From Paraburkholderia sp. DHOC27 (GTDB lineage: Bacteria; Pseudomonadota; Gammaproteobacteria; Burkholderiales; Burkholderiaceae): a stretch of DNA of 64,000 nt. Where the stretch lies: NCBI RefSeq assembly GCF_003429005.1, contig NZ_QVQV01000003.1, positions 620,723 to 684,722 of the forward strand, written 5' to 3'. Below the pieces are notes generated by a model. It saw only the letters and a list, made by a program, of their open reading frames with translations, had not been told where the DNA came from and made no database searches. Shown in pieces: positions 1 to 7,790 of this stretch. Numbering within the stretch: position 1 is the first letter of the stretch; the number at the start of each line of letters is the position of its first letter. Both the position numbers and the translations under genes were made by a program.

Positions 1-273
1 CTGAACGTGCTGACCGCGCAGACCACGGCCTTCGGCGCCGAGCAGAAGCTCTCGAGCATCGCCGGCCAGCGCATGGTGTCGTCGGTAGGGTTGGTGAAGG
101 CGCTCGGCGGCGGCTGGGACGCCTCGCTGATGAATCAGGAAACCGGCACCATAGCGGCGCCAGTGGCCGCGTCGGCACCGGCGCCGGTGTCCGTTTCGGC
201 GGCGACGGTGCCGGTCACGGCGGGCGGTGCGCAGCAGCCCGTAGCAGCCGCACGCCAAGGCCAGTCAGACTAG
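1..273 (+). CDS. RND efflux outer-membrane lipoprotein (NodT/OprM type), C-terminal fragment
   Basis: The reading frame is open from base 1, so only the last 90 residues are present. The segment LNVLTAQTTAFGAEQ followed by ALGGGWDA is the usual C-terminal end of NodT/OprM-type outer-membrane channels of tripartite drug-efflux pumps. After ALGGGW the protein continues for about 50 residues as an Ala/Val/Pro-rich low-complexity tail, which is longer than typical. The rest of the pump would lie upstream of the window. It converges with gspN, and the 100-base gap between them holds only a weak stem (287-311) with no U-tract. Confidence 0.8.
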   Translation: MNVLTAQTTAFGAEQKLSSIAGQRMVSSVGLVKALGGGWDASLMNQETGTIAAPVAASAPAPVSVSAATVPVTAGGAQQPVAAARQGQSD

Positions 274-374
274 ACCATCCTGGACTCTCGACGACGCCTC
301 AGCGCGTCGAGCGAACGCTGTACCGCGTGGGCACATTGAACGGAGCCACTGCCACTACGCTAACGCGCCGCCCG

Positions 375-1154
375 TCAATGCACGAAGGTCAGCGCCACCG
401 TATCCGGCCCGCTCGGACGCCCGAGCAGATTCAGCAAGCCAGCCAGATTCTCCCGCGCTTCCGGCGCCGCGCTGGCGGTGCCGTTGAAGATCGTCGAGCC
501 TGCGCTCACCGCGCCGTGACCATTGAGCATCAACGGACCCTTGATGGTGGACAGATCGACCGTGGAGCGCGTGCCCTCCGCCTGGATCGCCACACGGTAG
601 GAACCGAGCGGTTTGACGAGCGAGACCCGCGAACTTGCGTCGAGCAACGTGACGGTCAGTTGTCCGAACGCCTCGTTATCGAAGCTGCGCCAGTCGCTCC
701 AGGCGAGTTGCACGTTGCCTTCCAGGTCCAGCGTATTGAAGGGCGCACCGAGCCCCGTGAGCAACGCCGCAGGTACGGCCATTGCACCCTGCGACAGGAT
801 CGCACCGCGCCGCGTGGCATCCACGGTGATCGGCGTGGGCATGGCGTCGCTTTGCAGCATGGTCATTCGCACCCGGCCCGTGAGCAGTGGCCAGAAAGCC
901 GTATGCCACTCGATGCGTCCCGGCAGCAGCGTCGCGGTGCTCATGTCCGGACCCGCCGCCAGCATCAGCGCGGCTGAACCGTGCCAGAGCGAACCAGATG
1001 GATTGACGAGGTTGACGTGACCGCCGGATGCCTTGGCAAACTGCGGCGTGATCCACGCGGCCGGCAGCAACGCCAGCAGCACCGCGCAATTCGACAACAC
1101 CGCCACCAGCACCCACGGCAGGGCAGCGCGCAGGCGCCGCGTCCAGTAATTCAT
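375..1154 (-). CDS. gspN: Type II secretion system protein N
   Basis: This 259-residue protein is the last gene of the minus-strand gsp operon, 22 bases after gspM. It has one N-terminal membrane segment (about residues 10-33) followed by a periplasmic region, which fits the GspN family. GspN is an accessory part of the type II secretion machinery whose role is not settled. The identification rests on the family pattern and position; there is no catalytic motif to confirm it. Confidence 0.85.
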   Translation of the reverse strand: MNYWTRRLRAALPWVLVAVLSNCAVLLALLPAAWITPQFAKASGGHVNLVNPSGSLWHGSAALMLAAGPDMSTATLLPGRIEWHTAFWPLLTGRVRMTMLQSDAMPTPITVDATRRGAILSQGAMAVPAALLTGLGAPFNTLDLEGNVQLAWSDWRSFDNEAFGQLTVTLLDASSRVSLVKPLGSYRVAIQAEGTRSTVDLSTIKGPLMLNGHGAVSAGSTIFNGTASAAPEARENLAGLLNLLGRPSGPDTVALTFVH

Positions 1155-1176
1155 GCGAAATCCTGTGGCTGCGCCG

Positions 1177-1680
1177 TCATTTGACGGTCGACGGCTGCAA
1201 CGACGCCGTCAGGTCGACCTGGCCGTCGTCCTTCAGCGCGGTGATGTGGGCTTCGGCAACCTGCACCTTGAACTGCCGGCGCACGTCGTCGACCCACGTC
1301 GTCCACAACGGAAACGACGCATTCTTCAACTGGACCTGCACCGCATTGCCCATCAACTGCACCTGCAACGGCGTGATGCCGTGGTCGGTCAGCGAGGCCG
1401 TGAGCGCATCCTTCAACGCGCCGCCGGTGGGCGTTACGCCTTGAGCCGCCGCCGACAGGGTACGCGCTTCGTTGGCCTGCGCCGTCATCTGGGCGAGCTG
1501 GCGCTGCAAGGCCGGCAGCGTGTCACGCAAATGCGCGCGGCCTTCCTGTGCGGGGGCCCACAGCACCGACCACGCAATCACCACACCCACCACCGCGCCG
1601 CCCCACGAGAGGAGGGTCTTTTCGCGTTCGGAGCGTCCATCCCAGAAGCCGGCCCACGTTTGAGCAAGTTGAGTTCTCAT
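1177..1680 (-). CDS. gspM: Type II secretion system protein M
   Basis: A 167-residue inner-membrane protein with a short cytoplasmic N-terminus, one membrane segment at about residues 23-43 and a periplasmic domain, as in GspM. GspM pairs with GspL in the inner-membrane platform. I place the start at the ATG ending at 1680 because it overlaps the gspL stop as ATGA (1677-1680), a typical coupled junction. An upstream in-frame start would add seven residues inside gspL. Confidence 0.88.
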   Translation of the reverse strand: MRTQLAQTWAGFWDGRSEREKTLLSWGGAVVGVVIAWSVLWAPAQEGRAHLRDTLPALQRQLAQMTAQANEARTLSAAAQGVTPTGGALKDALTASLTDHGITPLQVQLMGNAVQVQLKNASFPLWTTWVDDVRRQFKVQVAEAHITALKDDGQVDLTASLQPSTVK

Positions 1681-3068
1681 TGTCCGCTCCTGATGGTCCA
1701 CTTGCCGGTGTTGCTGTCGATCTCCCCACTCAAGCCGTTGCCCGCGAGCCGTTGCGGCAGGCCGGGGTCCACCTTGATCTGCGGCTTGAAGGTGACGTCG
1801 AGGCGGTGATCGTGATAGTCGAGCGCGGCAATTCCATTCACAGGCAGCGGTCCGAGCGAACGCGCAAAGGCTGCGGCAAGCGAGAGAAAATCGTCCGGCG
1901 AAAGCTGGCCCGCCGCCACGCGTAGCTGTTGCATCTGACGCGACATCTGATCAGGCGCGTCGAGCACGACGGTGGTTTTGGGGAAGGTGTTGAGCAGCAA
2001 CTCAGTCATCTGCGCGTTGATAGCATCGCGCTGGCGCGACAGCATCAGCCATTGGACATTCGCGCCGATGATCGCGATGACGACAGCGGCCACCGCCAGC
2101 AGGATCGGCAAACGCAGACGCCGCAAGGTGGCGCGGTCGAGCCGCCACGGCTGGGTAGCGAATTCGAACTGGCACAGATCGAAGCGGCATTCGAGCGCGC
2201 GACGGGCGAGCTGCTCGAACGGCAGCGGCTGCGCGCCGCTCACGTGACCAGCAAGACCACCCTGAGCACTCATGCCCATGCCGGGTTCGCCGCCGGGCAC
2301 ATCGGTGAGCCGGTACAGCGACACCGGCGCCGCGCCGGCCAGCGCGTCGAGGGTGGCCTTGACGGCCGTAACCGGCACAGCCAGCCCTTCACCCTGCAGG
2401 CCACGTGCGATCGCCAGCTCGACGCGCGCTGCGGCCGGATGCGTGGCGACCTCGGCCAGCAAGGCGGGTGCGGTGGAGATGACATTGCCGAGCACGGCGG
2501 CAACGACTGGCGTCAACGGCTCCGTGGCGAGCGTCGCCGCGCCTTTAGCGCCGACGCCGGACCTCGGCGCGGCCGCCGCGACAGTCGCCGTTTCCAGTTC
2601 TGGCTCGACGGATGGCGCCACGAACGGCACCACTGGCAGGCAGCGCGTGACAGGCACGGCGCGCACGCTCCGGTGACCGGCCGCAGCGAAGCCTTCGCAG
2701 ATGAAGCGGAACCAGCCGCGATCAATGATGGCGAGCAGATGCCGGCCGCCGCCGAGCGCTTGCGGATCGACCGCGATGTGGCAGGTCTGCGGATCCTGGA
2801 TCATTTGATCCTCGACCACGTTCGGCAACGCCATGCGCAGGCGCGGGCCTTTGAGCGGCGGCAGGGTGGCGGGCATCATCAGCAGGTCGCGGGCAGCCAC
2901 CATCAGCACGGTGGACGAAGCACGCGGCAGCAGCGCGAGCGCCGAGCGGCCGGCGCGCTGCGTGCGGCCCGACTTGTCGAGCAACAGGAAGGGCAGATCC
3001 GGCAGATGCCATTCCTGCGACGGCACCGCCGGATCACGCGGCGGCAGAAGGACGATCAGCGTACTCAA
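1677..3068 (-). CDS. gspL: Type II secretion system protein L
   Basis: A 463-residue protein with the GspL plan: a large N-terminal cytoplasmic actin-like domain, a single membrane helix near residues 325-345 (LPILLAVAAVVIAIIG) and a periplasmic ferredoxin-like end. GspL recruits the GspE ATPase to the inner-membrane platform. Translation appears to begin at a TTG codon ending at 3068, since no ATG lies nearby. The gene follows gspK by 28 bases and overlaps gspM by four bases. An insertion-like Ala-rich stretch occupies about residues 155-200. Confidence 0.88.
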   Translation of the reverse strand: MSTLIVLLPPRDPAVPSQEWHLPDLPFLLLDKSGRTQRAGRSALALLPRASSTVLMVAARDLLMMPATLPPLKGPRLRMALPNVVEDQMIQDPQTCHIAVDPQALGGGRHLLAIIDRGWFRFICEGFAAAGHRSVRAVPVTRCLPVVPFVAPSVEPELETATVAAAAPRSGVGAKGAATLATEPLTPVVAAVLGNVISTAPALLAEVATHPAAARVELAIARGLQGEGLAVPVTAVKATLDALAGAAPVSLYRLTDVPGGEPGMGMSAQGGLAGHVSGAQPLPFEQLARRALECRFDLCQFEFATQPWRLDRATLRRLRLPILLAVAAVVIAIIGANVQWLMLSRQRDAINAQMTELLLNTFPKTTVVLDAPDQMSRQMQQLRVAAGQLSPDDFLSLAAAFARSLGPLPVNGIAALDYHDHRLDVTFKPQIKVDPGLPQRLAGNGLSGEIDSNTGKWTIRSGQ

Positions 3069-3096
3069 AGGCCACTCTCTCGAGGAAAAGCGTTAT

Positions 3097-4290
3097 TCAT
3101 AGTTGATCCTGAACGCTCACGACGCGGGTCGTGTGGGTGAGCGCGTCGCGGTACACGAGGGTTGTGCGATCCACTTCCGCGCGTTCGTGGTCCACACGTC
3201 CGTGGATAAGAAAATAACTGCTGTTGACGTCAAGCGTACTCGGATCGATGGTCAATTGGGGGACACCGGCCCCCTGAAGCGCCAACTGTACGTCACCGAC
3301 GTTGTGAAAGAACACCGTTTCGCGTCGCGACACGAAGGCCTGCGCGTTGGAGAGGCTCATGCCCGGCACAGCGGCGGCCACCACTTCAGCGGGCGCCGTA
3401 TTCATATTGACGGCCGTTGTGGTGGGCAGCACGGTCACGAACGGCCGCAGACGGGCGACCATGTCGGCCGTGAAGCCGGGCACGTCGAGGAGCGAATCGA
3501 CGCTGGTCATCTGCAGGGGACGCGGCGGCGCGTCGTCATCGTCTTCGATACCGGGCTTGTTGGTGAAATTGCCGCCGCCGATCGCGCCGCCCTGGATGGC
3601 CGTGTTACCGGCGCCGCTGCCGGTGAGCGACGAAGTGGTCTGAAAGCGCGTCGCGGAGAGCGCAAGGCCGTTGCGCATCTGCACCGCCGCGTTTTGCGCC
3701 AACTGACTGTTGAGGCTGAGCAGGGCCAGCAGGCGCTGGAATGCCTGGACTTGTTCGACGTTGATTTGCAGCACGCCGGGGGCGGGGCTGGAGACGAGAT
3801 TACGCAGATTGAATTTGGATTGCGCGTCTTCGATGGAGCCGGACAGGTAGGTGTCGGCGCCTTCCTGGGCGCGGACCTCGCCGATCTGGCCGAGGAAATC
3901 CGACAGACGGGTGCGGGCGATGGGGACACCCCATACCCCGCCGAGATAGGTGATACCAGCGGAGGTGTCGCCCTCCGAGCGGAGGATCAGACGCGTCCAG
4001 TCGAGGGCGCCGCGGGAGATCCATTGCGCCTGGGAGAGGAGGCGTTGGTTTTCGATTCTTCTGATCTGGATTTGCTGGCGCCAGAGGATGCCGGAGACCA
4101 GGATGGCTGATAGCGCCACTACTAATAAGGCTGTGATTATGGCTACGCCGGTTTGGGTTTTTTGTTTTCTAGCTGTTGTTTTGGTTTTGATTGGTAGTGC
4201 TACTTTTTTTGCGTTGCCTTGCTTTTTGTTGGCCTTTCCTTGATTTGCTATCGGTCTATTCGCGTTGCCCCTGTGCGGGGCGGCACTCAC
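3097..4290 (-). CDS. gspK: Type II secretion minor pseudopilin K
   Basis: GspK caps the pseudopilus tip. The prepilin-like helix is visible as GVAIITALLVVALSAI, followed by the large globular domain with FNLRNLV and DVPGFT segments. The start is unusual. Between 4288 and the membrane helix the frame contains no ATG, GTG or TTG, so the first possible start is the GTG at 4288-4290, which lies inside the palindromic repeat upstream. This gives 397 residues with about 49 odd basic residues before the cleavage region, written in A-rich codons unlike the rest of the gene. The frame stays open through the whole repeat to 4908, but that extension is not credible as protein. Confidence 0.85.
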   Translation of the reverse strand: MSAAPHRGNANRPIANQGKANKKQGNAKKVALPIKTKTTARKQKTQTGVAIITALLVVALSAILVSGILWRQQIQIRRIENQRLLSQAQWISRGALDWTRLILRSEGDTSAGITYLGGVWGVPIARTRLSDFLGQIGEVRAQEGADTYLSGSIEDAQSKFNLRNLVSSPAPGVLQINVEQVQAFQRLLALLSLNSQLAQNAAVQMRNGLALSATRFQTTSSLTGSGAGNTAIQGGAIGGGNFTNKPGIEDDDDAPPRPLQMTSVDSLLDVPGFTADMVARLRPFVTVLPTTTAVNMNTAPAEVVAAAVPGMSLSNAQAFVSRRETVFFHNVGDVQLALQGAGVPQLTIDPSTLDVNSSYFLIHGRVDHERAEVDRTTLVYRDALTHTTRVVSVQDQL

Positions 4291-4809
4291 TTTCTTTGCC
4301 GCCGCAAAGAAAGTAAGCAAAGAAAGCGGGCTCACACCGCCAGCTTGTAGGTGTCCACCACTGGCATCACTACGAAGTGGTCCGAAGACAAGACCGTCTC
4401 TCGCATTTCTCGCCTTCGTGACAAAGCACTCATTCATCCCGTCTACGCACTCCGTGCGTGACGGATCGGTCCACTCGGTGGTGTACCCACTGCGCTCGAT
4501 ACAGTCACCACCATCGCGGGCCATATGGCTCGCGAGAAGGGCGAGGCATGCGGGCCACTTTTGATGTACCGGACGGCGGGGCGCGAAGCGCGACGCTGGA
4601 GCGGATGACTGCTGTGTCACTGGGGATGAATGTGCGAGAGGAGGACTCGTTTTCGGACCACTCCGATAAAAGGCGAGAGGGGGACACCTAAAAGCTAGCG
4701 GTGTGAGCGGCTTTCTTTTGCCTACTTTTCTTTGCCGCTGCAAAGAAAAGTAGGTGCTGCCCCGCACAGGGGCGACGCAAATAGACCGAAAAGAAAACAA
4801 GGAAAGGCC
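4231..4809. repeat. Large imperfect palindromic repeat, copy 1 (within the gsp operon)
   Basis: This non-coding block of about 580 bases separates gspJ from gspK. Its ends are inverted: TTGGCCTTTCCTTG at 4229-4242 and CAAGGAAAGGCCAA at 4798-4811. Inside are inverted arms of about 100 bases, each holding a GCCCC/GGGGC hairpin and a second hairpin around GCAAAG/CTTTGC. The middle has a 42-base block (4430-4471) and a 35-base block (4574-4608) shared with copy 2. Its length and symmetry resemble a MITE or a REP-type composite, but no transposase is present. Confidence 0.85.
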
Positions 4810-4914
4810 AACAAAAGAAACCACCAACGCAAAGCCGCCGCCCGGCAAAAAACCAACCGCGCTGCGCAGCAAGAAACCAAAAAACCACGCCGTGAGCAAA
4901 AGCACCATACCAAT

Positions 4915-5592
4915 TCACTCCCCGACGAGAAAAACCCGCGTTACAGGCCTGGCCAAAGACGTCGCCCCGACCACCACCTCCAACCCCGTCACCGATCGGG
5001 GCATCGGCGCAATCCCCAACTGCGGTACCTTCAGATTGTTCTGGTTCTCCGTGATCGCCGACTGCACATCTTTCATCTGCGTCGTCCAGCCAACCTTCGG
5101 CACGTACATCCGCGCGGAAATCGACCCCACGCCGCCCATCAACGGTACTGCGCTCCAGCCTTGTCCCTCGCCACTGCGCAACGCCCGCTGCAATTCATTC
5201 AGATTAGCCAGCGGCGGCGACGCATAGCGCGTCACACGTCCCTCTGCCACCCGATACCGCACCACCTGCAAACGCGGCGCGGCGCCCGGCAGATCGAGTT
5301 GACGCACGATCTGCAGCGTGTCGCCGCTCACGGAGACGGCCGCCTGGGTGGATTCGTCATCCGTTGCGACGCGGCGCACATCAATGCGCATCTGATCGAA
5401 CAACTGCGCAAAGACCCGCTCGTCTTCCATCGCATTCGTGATGGTCTGCCGCCCTCGGATGATCTGGTCCAGCCCCCGCCATGACAACACGGCGATCACC
5501 GCCAGAATCGCAATCGCGACCAGCAGTTCGATCAGCGTAAAGCCACGCTGCGGCGCGCGGCCGCCCCGCTTACAGCGACCGGTTCGTTTCAT
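4915..5592 (-). CDS. gspJ: Type II secretion minor pseudopilin J
   Basis: A 225-residue type II pseudopilin with the prepilin-peptidase motif RGFTLIELLVAIAILAV near residue 16, including the conserved Glu at +5. GspJ joins GspI and GspK in the tip complex. Its start overlaps the end of gspI by 23 bases, consistent with coupled translation. The 3' end runs straight into the palindromic repeat, and the last codons are more A-rich than the rest of the gene. The operon is interrupted just downstream, so gspK-N depend on readthrough of the repeat or on a promoter within it. Confidence 0.92.
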   Translation of the reverse strand: MKRTGRCKRGGRAPQRGFTLIELLVAIAILAVIAVLSWRGLDQIIRGRQTITNAMEDERVFAQLFDQMRIDVRRVATDDESTQAAVSVSGDTLQIVRQLDLPGAAPRLQVVRYRVAEGRVTRYASPPLANLNELQRALRSGEGQGWSAVPLMGGVGSISARMYVPKVGWTTQMKDVQSAITENQNNLKVPQLGIAPMPRSVTGLEVVVGATSLARPVTRVFLVGE

Positions 5593-5992
5593 TCGCTACC
5601 ACCGTCACCATCTGGGCAAGATTGCCGGCGCGGCCCGGTGTCGTCACCAACACTTCGACGCGACGAAACACGGGATTCGGCGTTGCCGTCACGCGCTCCG
5701 TACAGATCATCTGCAAATTGCCCTGCGAGCAGTCGACACTGCTCGACCCCACATCGGGCCAGCTATGCTCGAGCTTCAATCGCGCGAGCGCATTGTCGGC
5801 ACTCCAGCCCGCCAGCAAGCGCTGATGCAGCTCCAGTTCGCTGCTCGCGAGACTCCCCACGGCACGCAGCGACGCCGCCAGCGCCACCGCGATGATCGCC
5901 AGCGCGACCAGCACTTCGATCATCGTGAAGCCACGCTGCGTCGTGCCTAGACCGCCCGGCGCGCGGTGCGTGAATCTGCTCTGGCTGGCCAT
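5570..5992 (-). CDS. gspI: Type II secretion minor pseudopilin I
   Basis: A 140-residue minor pseudopilin with cleavage motif RGFTMIEVLVALAIIAVAL beginning near residue 20. The start is set at the ATG ending at 5992, one base after the gspH stop (5994-5996). A start 13 codons upstream would lie inside gspH and has less support. GspI initiates assembly of the pseudopilus tip with GspJ and GspK. The gene sits in the expected G-H-I-J-K order. Confidence 0.9.
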   Translation of the reverse strand: MASQSRFTHRAPGGLGTTQRGFTMIEVLVALAIIAVALAASLRAVGSLASSELELHQRLLAGWSADNALARLKLEHSWPDVGSSSVDCSQGNLQMICTERVTATPNPVFRRVEVLVTTPGRAGNLAQMVTVVANETNRSL

Positions 5993-5993
5993 C

Positions 5994-6599
5994 TCAATGC
6001 ACCTCGTAACGGCCATTGCCCGTCCCGACAATCGTTGCCTGGCCTGCGGCAGAAAAGAGCGTGACCTGCACCGGCACGTCGATGCTTTCCGTGCCGAACA
6101 CCACCCGCGACGGATGCTGGTCCGAGCCCGGATAGCTGATCGCCACGCTCGTCACGCCGCCTTCCCAACGGCGCGGTCCCAGCAGATCGTCGCGTAGCGG
6201 ACGCCAGCCATCGTCGGTATGCATGTCGAAACGAAAGCCCGAGTCGACCGGTTGCCATGCGATAGGCCGCGCGCGCACCTGTGCTTCATCACCGGCCGAT
6301 TCGAACAGCAGCGCCAACCGCTGTGCTTCCTCGTTAAGATCCGTACGCGGATTGCGCGTCAACGCCAGCGAAGCCACCGACACCAGAATCCCCACGATCA
6401 CCAGCACCACCAGCATTTCCAGCAGCGTAAAGCCGCGCGCGGGTCGCCCCCGCGTCGACAATCTCGCGCCGTCGTCCGACGCGCACGTCGACAACACCGT
6501 ACGCGGAGCGGAAACACGAGACTGCCAATCGGACATGCGCATGGTGCGAGTGACGAAGCGGGCGGCGAAGTTAGACGCGGGAATCGAGGCTGGAATCAA
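5994..6599 (-). CDS. gspH: Type II secretion minor pseudopilin H
   Basis: A pseudopilin with cleavage motif RGFTLLEMLVVLVIVGILV, followed by a GspH-type globular domain with the segment ARPIAWQP. The open frame gives 201 residues with an unusually long leader of about 55 residues before the motif. A start at an internal Met (about residue 20 or 22) would shorten it and is equally possible. It lies 31 bases after gspG. GspH sits at the interface of the pseudopilus shaft and tip. Confidence 0.88.
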   Translation of the reverse strand: MIPASIPASNFAARFVTRTMRMSDWQSRVSAPRTVLSTCASDDGARLSTRGRPARGFTLLEMLVVLVIVGILVSVASLALTRNPRTDLNEEAQRLALLFESAGDEAQVRARPIAWQPVDSGFRFDMHTDDGWRPLRDDLLGPRRWEGGVTSVAISYPGSDQHPSRVVFGTESIDVPVQVTLFSAAGQATIVGTGNGRYEVH

Positions 6600-6630
6600 G
6601 TTTGTCGCCGGCTAACGCTCAATGAACCCG

Positions 6631-7095
6631 TCAATCCCACGAGCCTATGTCGGCGTCGTTGCCTTCGCCGCCTGGTTTGCCGTCGGCGCCGTAGCTGAAC
6701 ACGTCGATCTCGCCGTGCACACCCGGATTCAGATACTGATACGCGTTACCCCACGGATCGTTCGGCAGGCGTTCGAGGTAGCCGCCGTCTTTCCAGTTGC
6801 TCGGCACCGGGTCCGTAGTCGGCTTTTCGACGAGCGCGCGCAACCCCTGGTCTTGCGTCGGATAGCGGCCATTGTCGAGCCGGTAGAGTTTGAGGGCCTG
6901 CATCACCGTGCCAATGTCCTGCTTGGCGGCAACGCGCCGCGCTTCGTCTGGACGGCTCATGATCTTCGGCACGATCAGCGCGGCCAGAATGCCGAGAATC
7001 GCAATCACCACCATCACTTCGATCAGCGTGAAACCGCGTTGACGACGACTGCGCAGACCCGCGATTTCAGTGCGGCGAGTGGTCCACATTTGCAT
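6631..7095 (-). CDS. gspG: Type II secretion major pseudopilin G
   Basis: A 154-residue major pseudopilin with motif RGFTLIEVMVVIAILGILAA at about residues 20-40, then the conserved GspG body with LYRLDNGRYPTQDQGL, DPWGNAY and a C-terminal acidic loop of the type that binds calcium. It forms the shaft of the pseudopilus that pushes substrates through the secretin. Met-1 or Met-3 could be the start. The gene heads the G-to-N run. It is separated from the plus-strand gspC by about 230 bases, which must hold two divergent promoters. Confidence 0.93.
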   Translation of the reverse strand: MQMWTTRRTEIAGLRSRRQRGFTLIEVMVVIAILGILAALIVPKIMSRPDEARRVAAKQDIGTVMQALKLYRLDNGRYPTQDQGLRALVEKPTTDPVPSNWKDGGYLERLPNDPWGNAYQYLNPGVHGEIDVFSYGADGKPGGEGNDADIGSWD

Positions 7096-7323
7096 AGCTT
7101 GCTACCTCTTTTCAGAAAGATTTCGTGTCCGGCGGGTGCCGCGCTGGCGATGATCCTGCGCGATTTAACACGCCCGACCGGTCATTTTAATGTCATGCAC
7201 TTGAAGGGTTGCGAGAAAACGCCGGGCTCTGCCAGCTTCCTCGCCGCCCCTCGGGGAAACCCGGCGCGGCGCGTCAGGTGCGGGGCACTTTCCCCCAACG
7301 CAAATTTCACAATAGTCCGTACA

Positions 7324-7746
7324 ATGATGTGCATGAACGCCATCCAAATCCGTCTTCTGTCGCTCGCGCTGTTTGCCGTGTTCTGCGCGACGCTCACTTA
7401 CTGGATCGTCACGCTCACGTCCATGTCGGGCGGACCGTTGCCGGCCGCCGCCGTGCGCGCGCCGGTCTCGGTCGACCAGGCTGCCGTGCTGTTCGGCGGC
7501 CAGTTGCAGCGCAGCGCGAATCAGGACGTGCATCTGTTCGGCATCCTCTCGTTGCAGGAAGGCGGCGCTGCCATCATCAGCACCGGCGGTGAGCCGCCTC
7601 ATGCAGTGTCGCTCGGCAGCAGCATCATGCAGGGCGCGAAGCTCTACGAAATCCGTCCCCGCTCCATCATCGTCGACCGCAACGGCGCCCGCTCCGAAAT
7701 CTTCCTGCCCGCCAACGCCGCCGGCCCGACCATCTACGTGCGCTGA
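7324..7746 (+). CDS. gspC: Type II secretion protein C, short form on the opposite strand
   Basis: This 140-residue protein has one N-terminal membrane helix (about residues 9-30) and the periplasmic homology-region domain that contacts the secretin, including VHLFGILS and IIVDRNGARSEI. It is about half the length of enterobacterial GspC and lacks the C-terminal PDZ or coiled-coil domain. It is transcribed against its partner genes, between gspF and gspG. ATG codons at 7324, 7327 and 7333 are all possible starts. GspC links the inner-membrane platform to the GspD channel. Confidence 0.85.
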   Translation: MMCMNAIQIRLLSLALFAVFCATLTYWIVTLTSMSGGPLPAAAVRAPVSVDQAAVLFGGQLQRSANQDVHLFGILSLQEGGAAIISTGGEPPHAVSLGSSIMQGAKLYEIRPRSIIVDRNGARSEIFLPANAAGPTIYVR

Positions 7747-7790
7747 GCCCCGCGCCACTGCGCGGCTCGCTGCATCAGCCAGTGCAGGCG

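Noticed and set aside
1929..3140. 403-codon plus-strand open frame opposite gspL
   Set aside because: It is antisense to a well-supported gene and has the Arg/His/Gln-rich composition typical of shadow frames in GC-rich DNA.
3190..3200. CGTGGATAA, one base from a DnaA box, inside gspK
   Set aside because: Single imperfect match within a coding region with no cluster around it.
4291..4908. N-terminal 206-codon extension of gspK through the repeat
   Set aside because: The extension is translated repeat DNA with no protein-like features, and the same repeat elsewhere is not coding.
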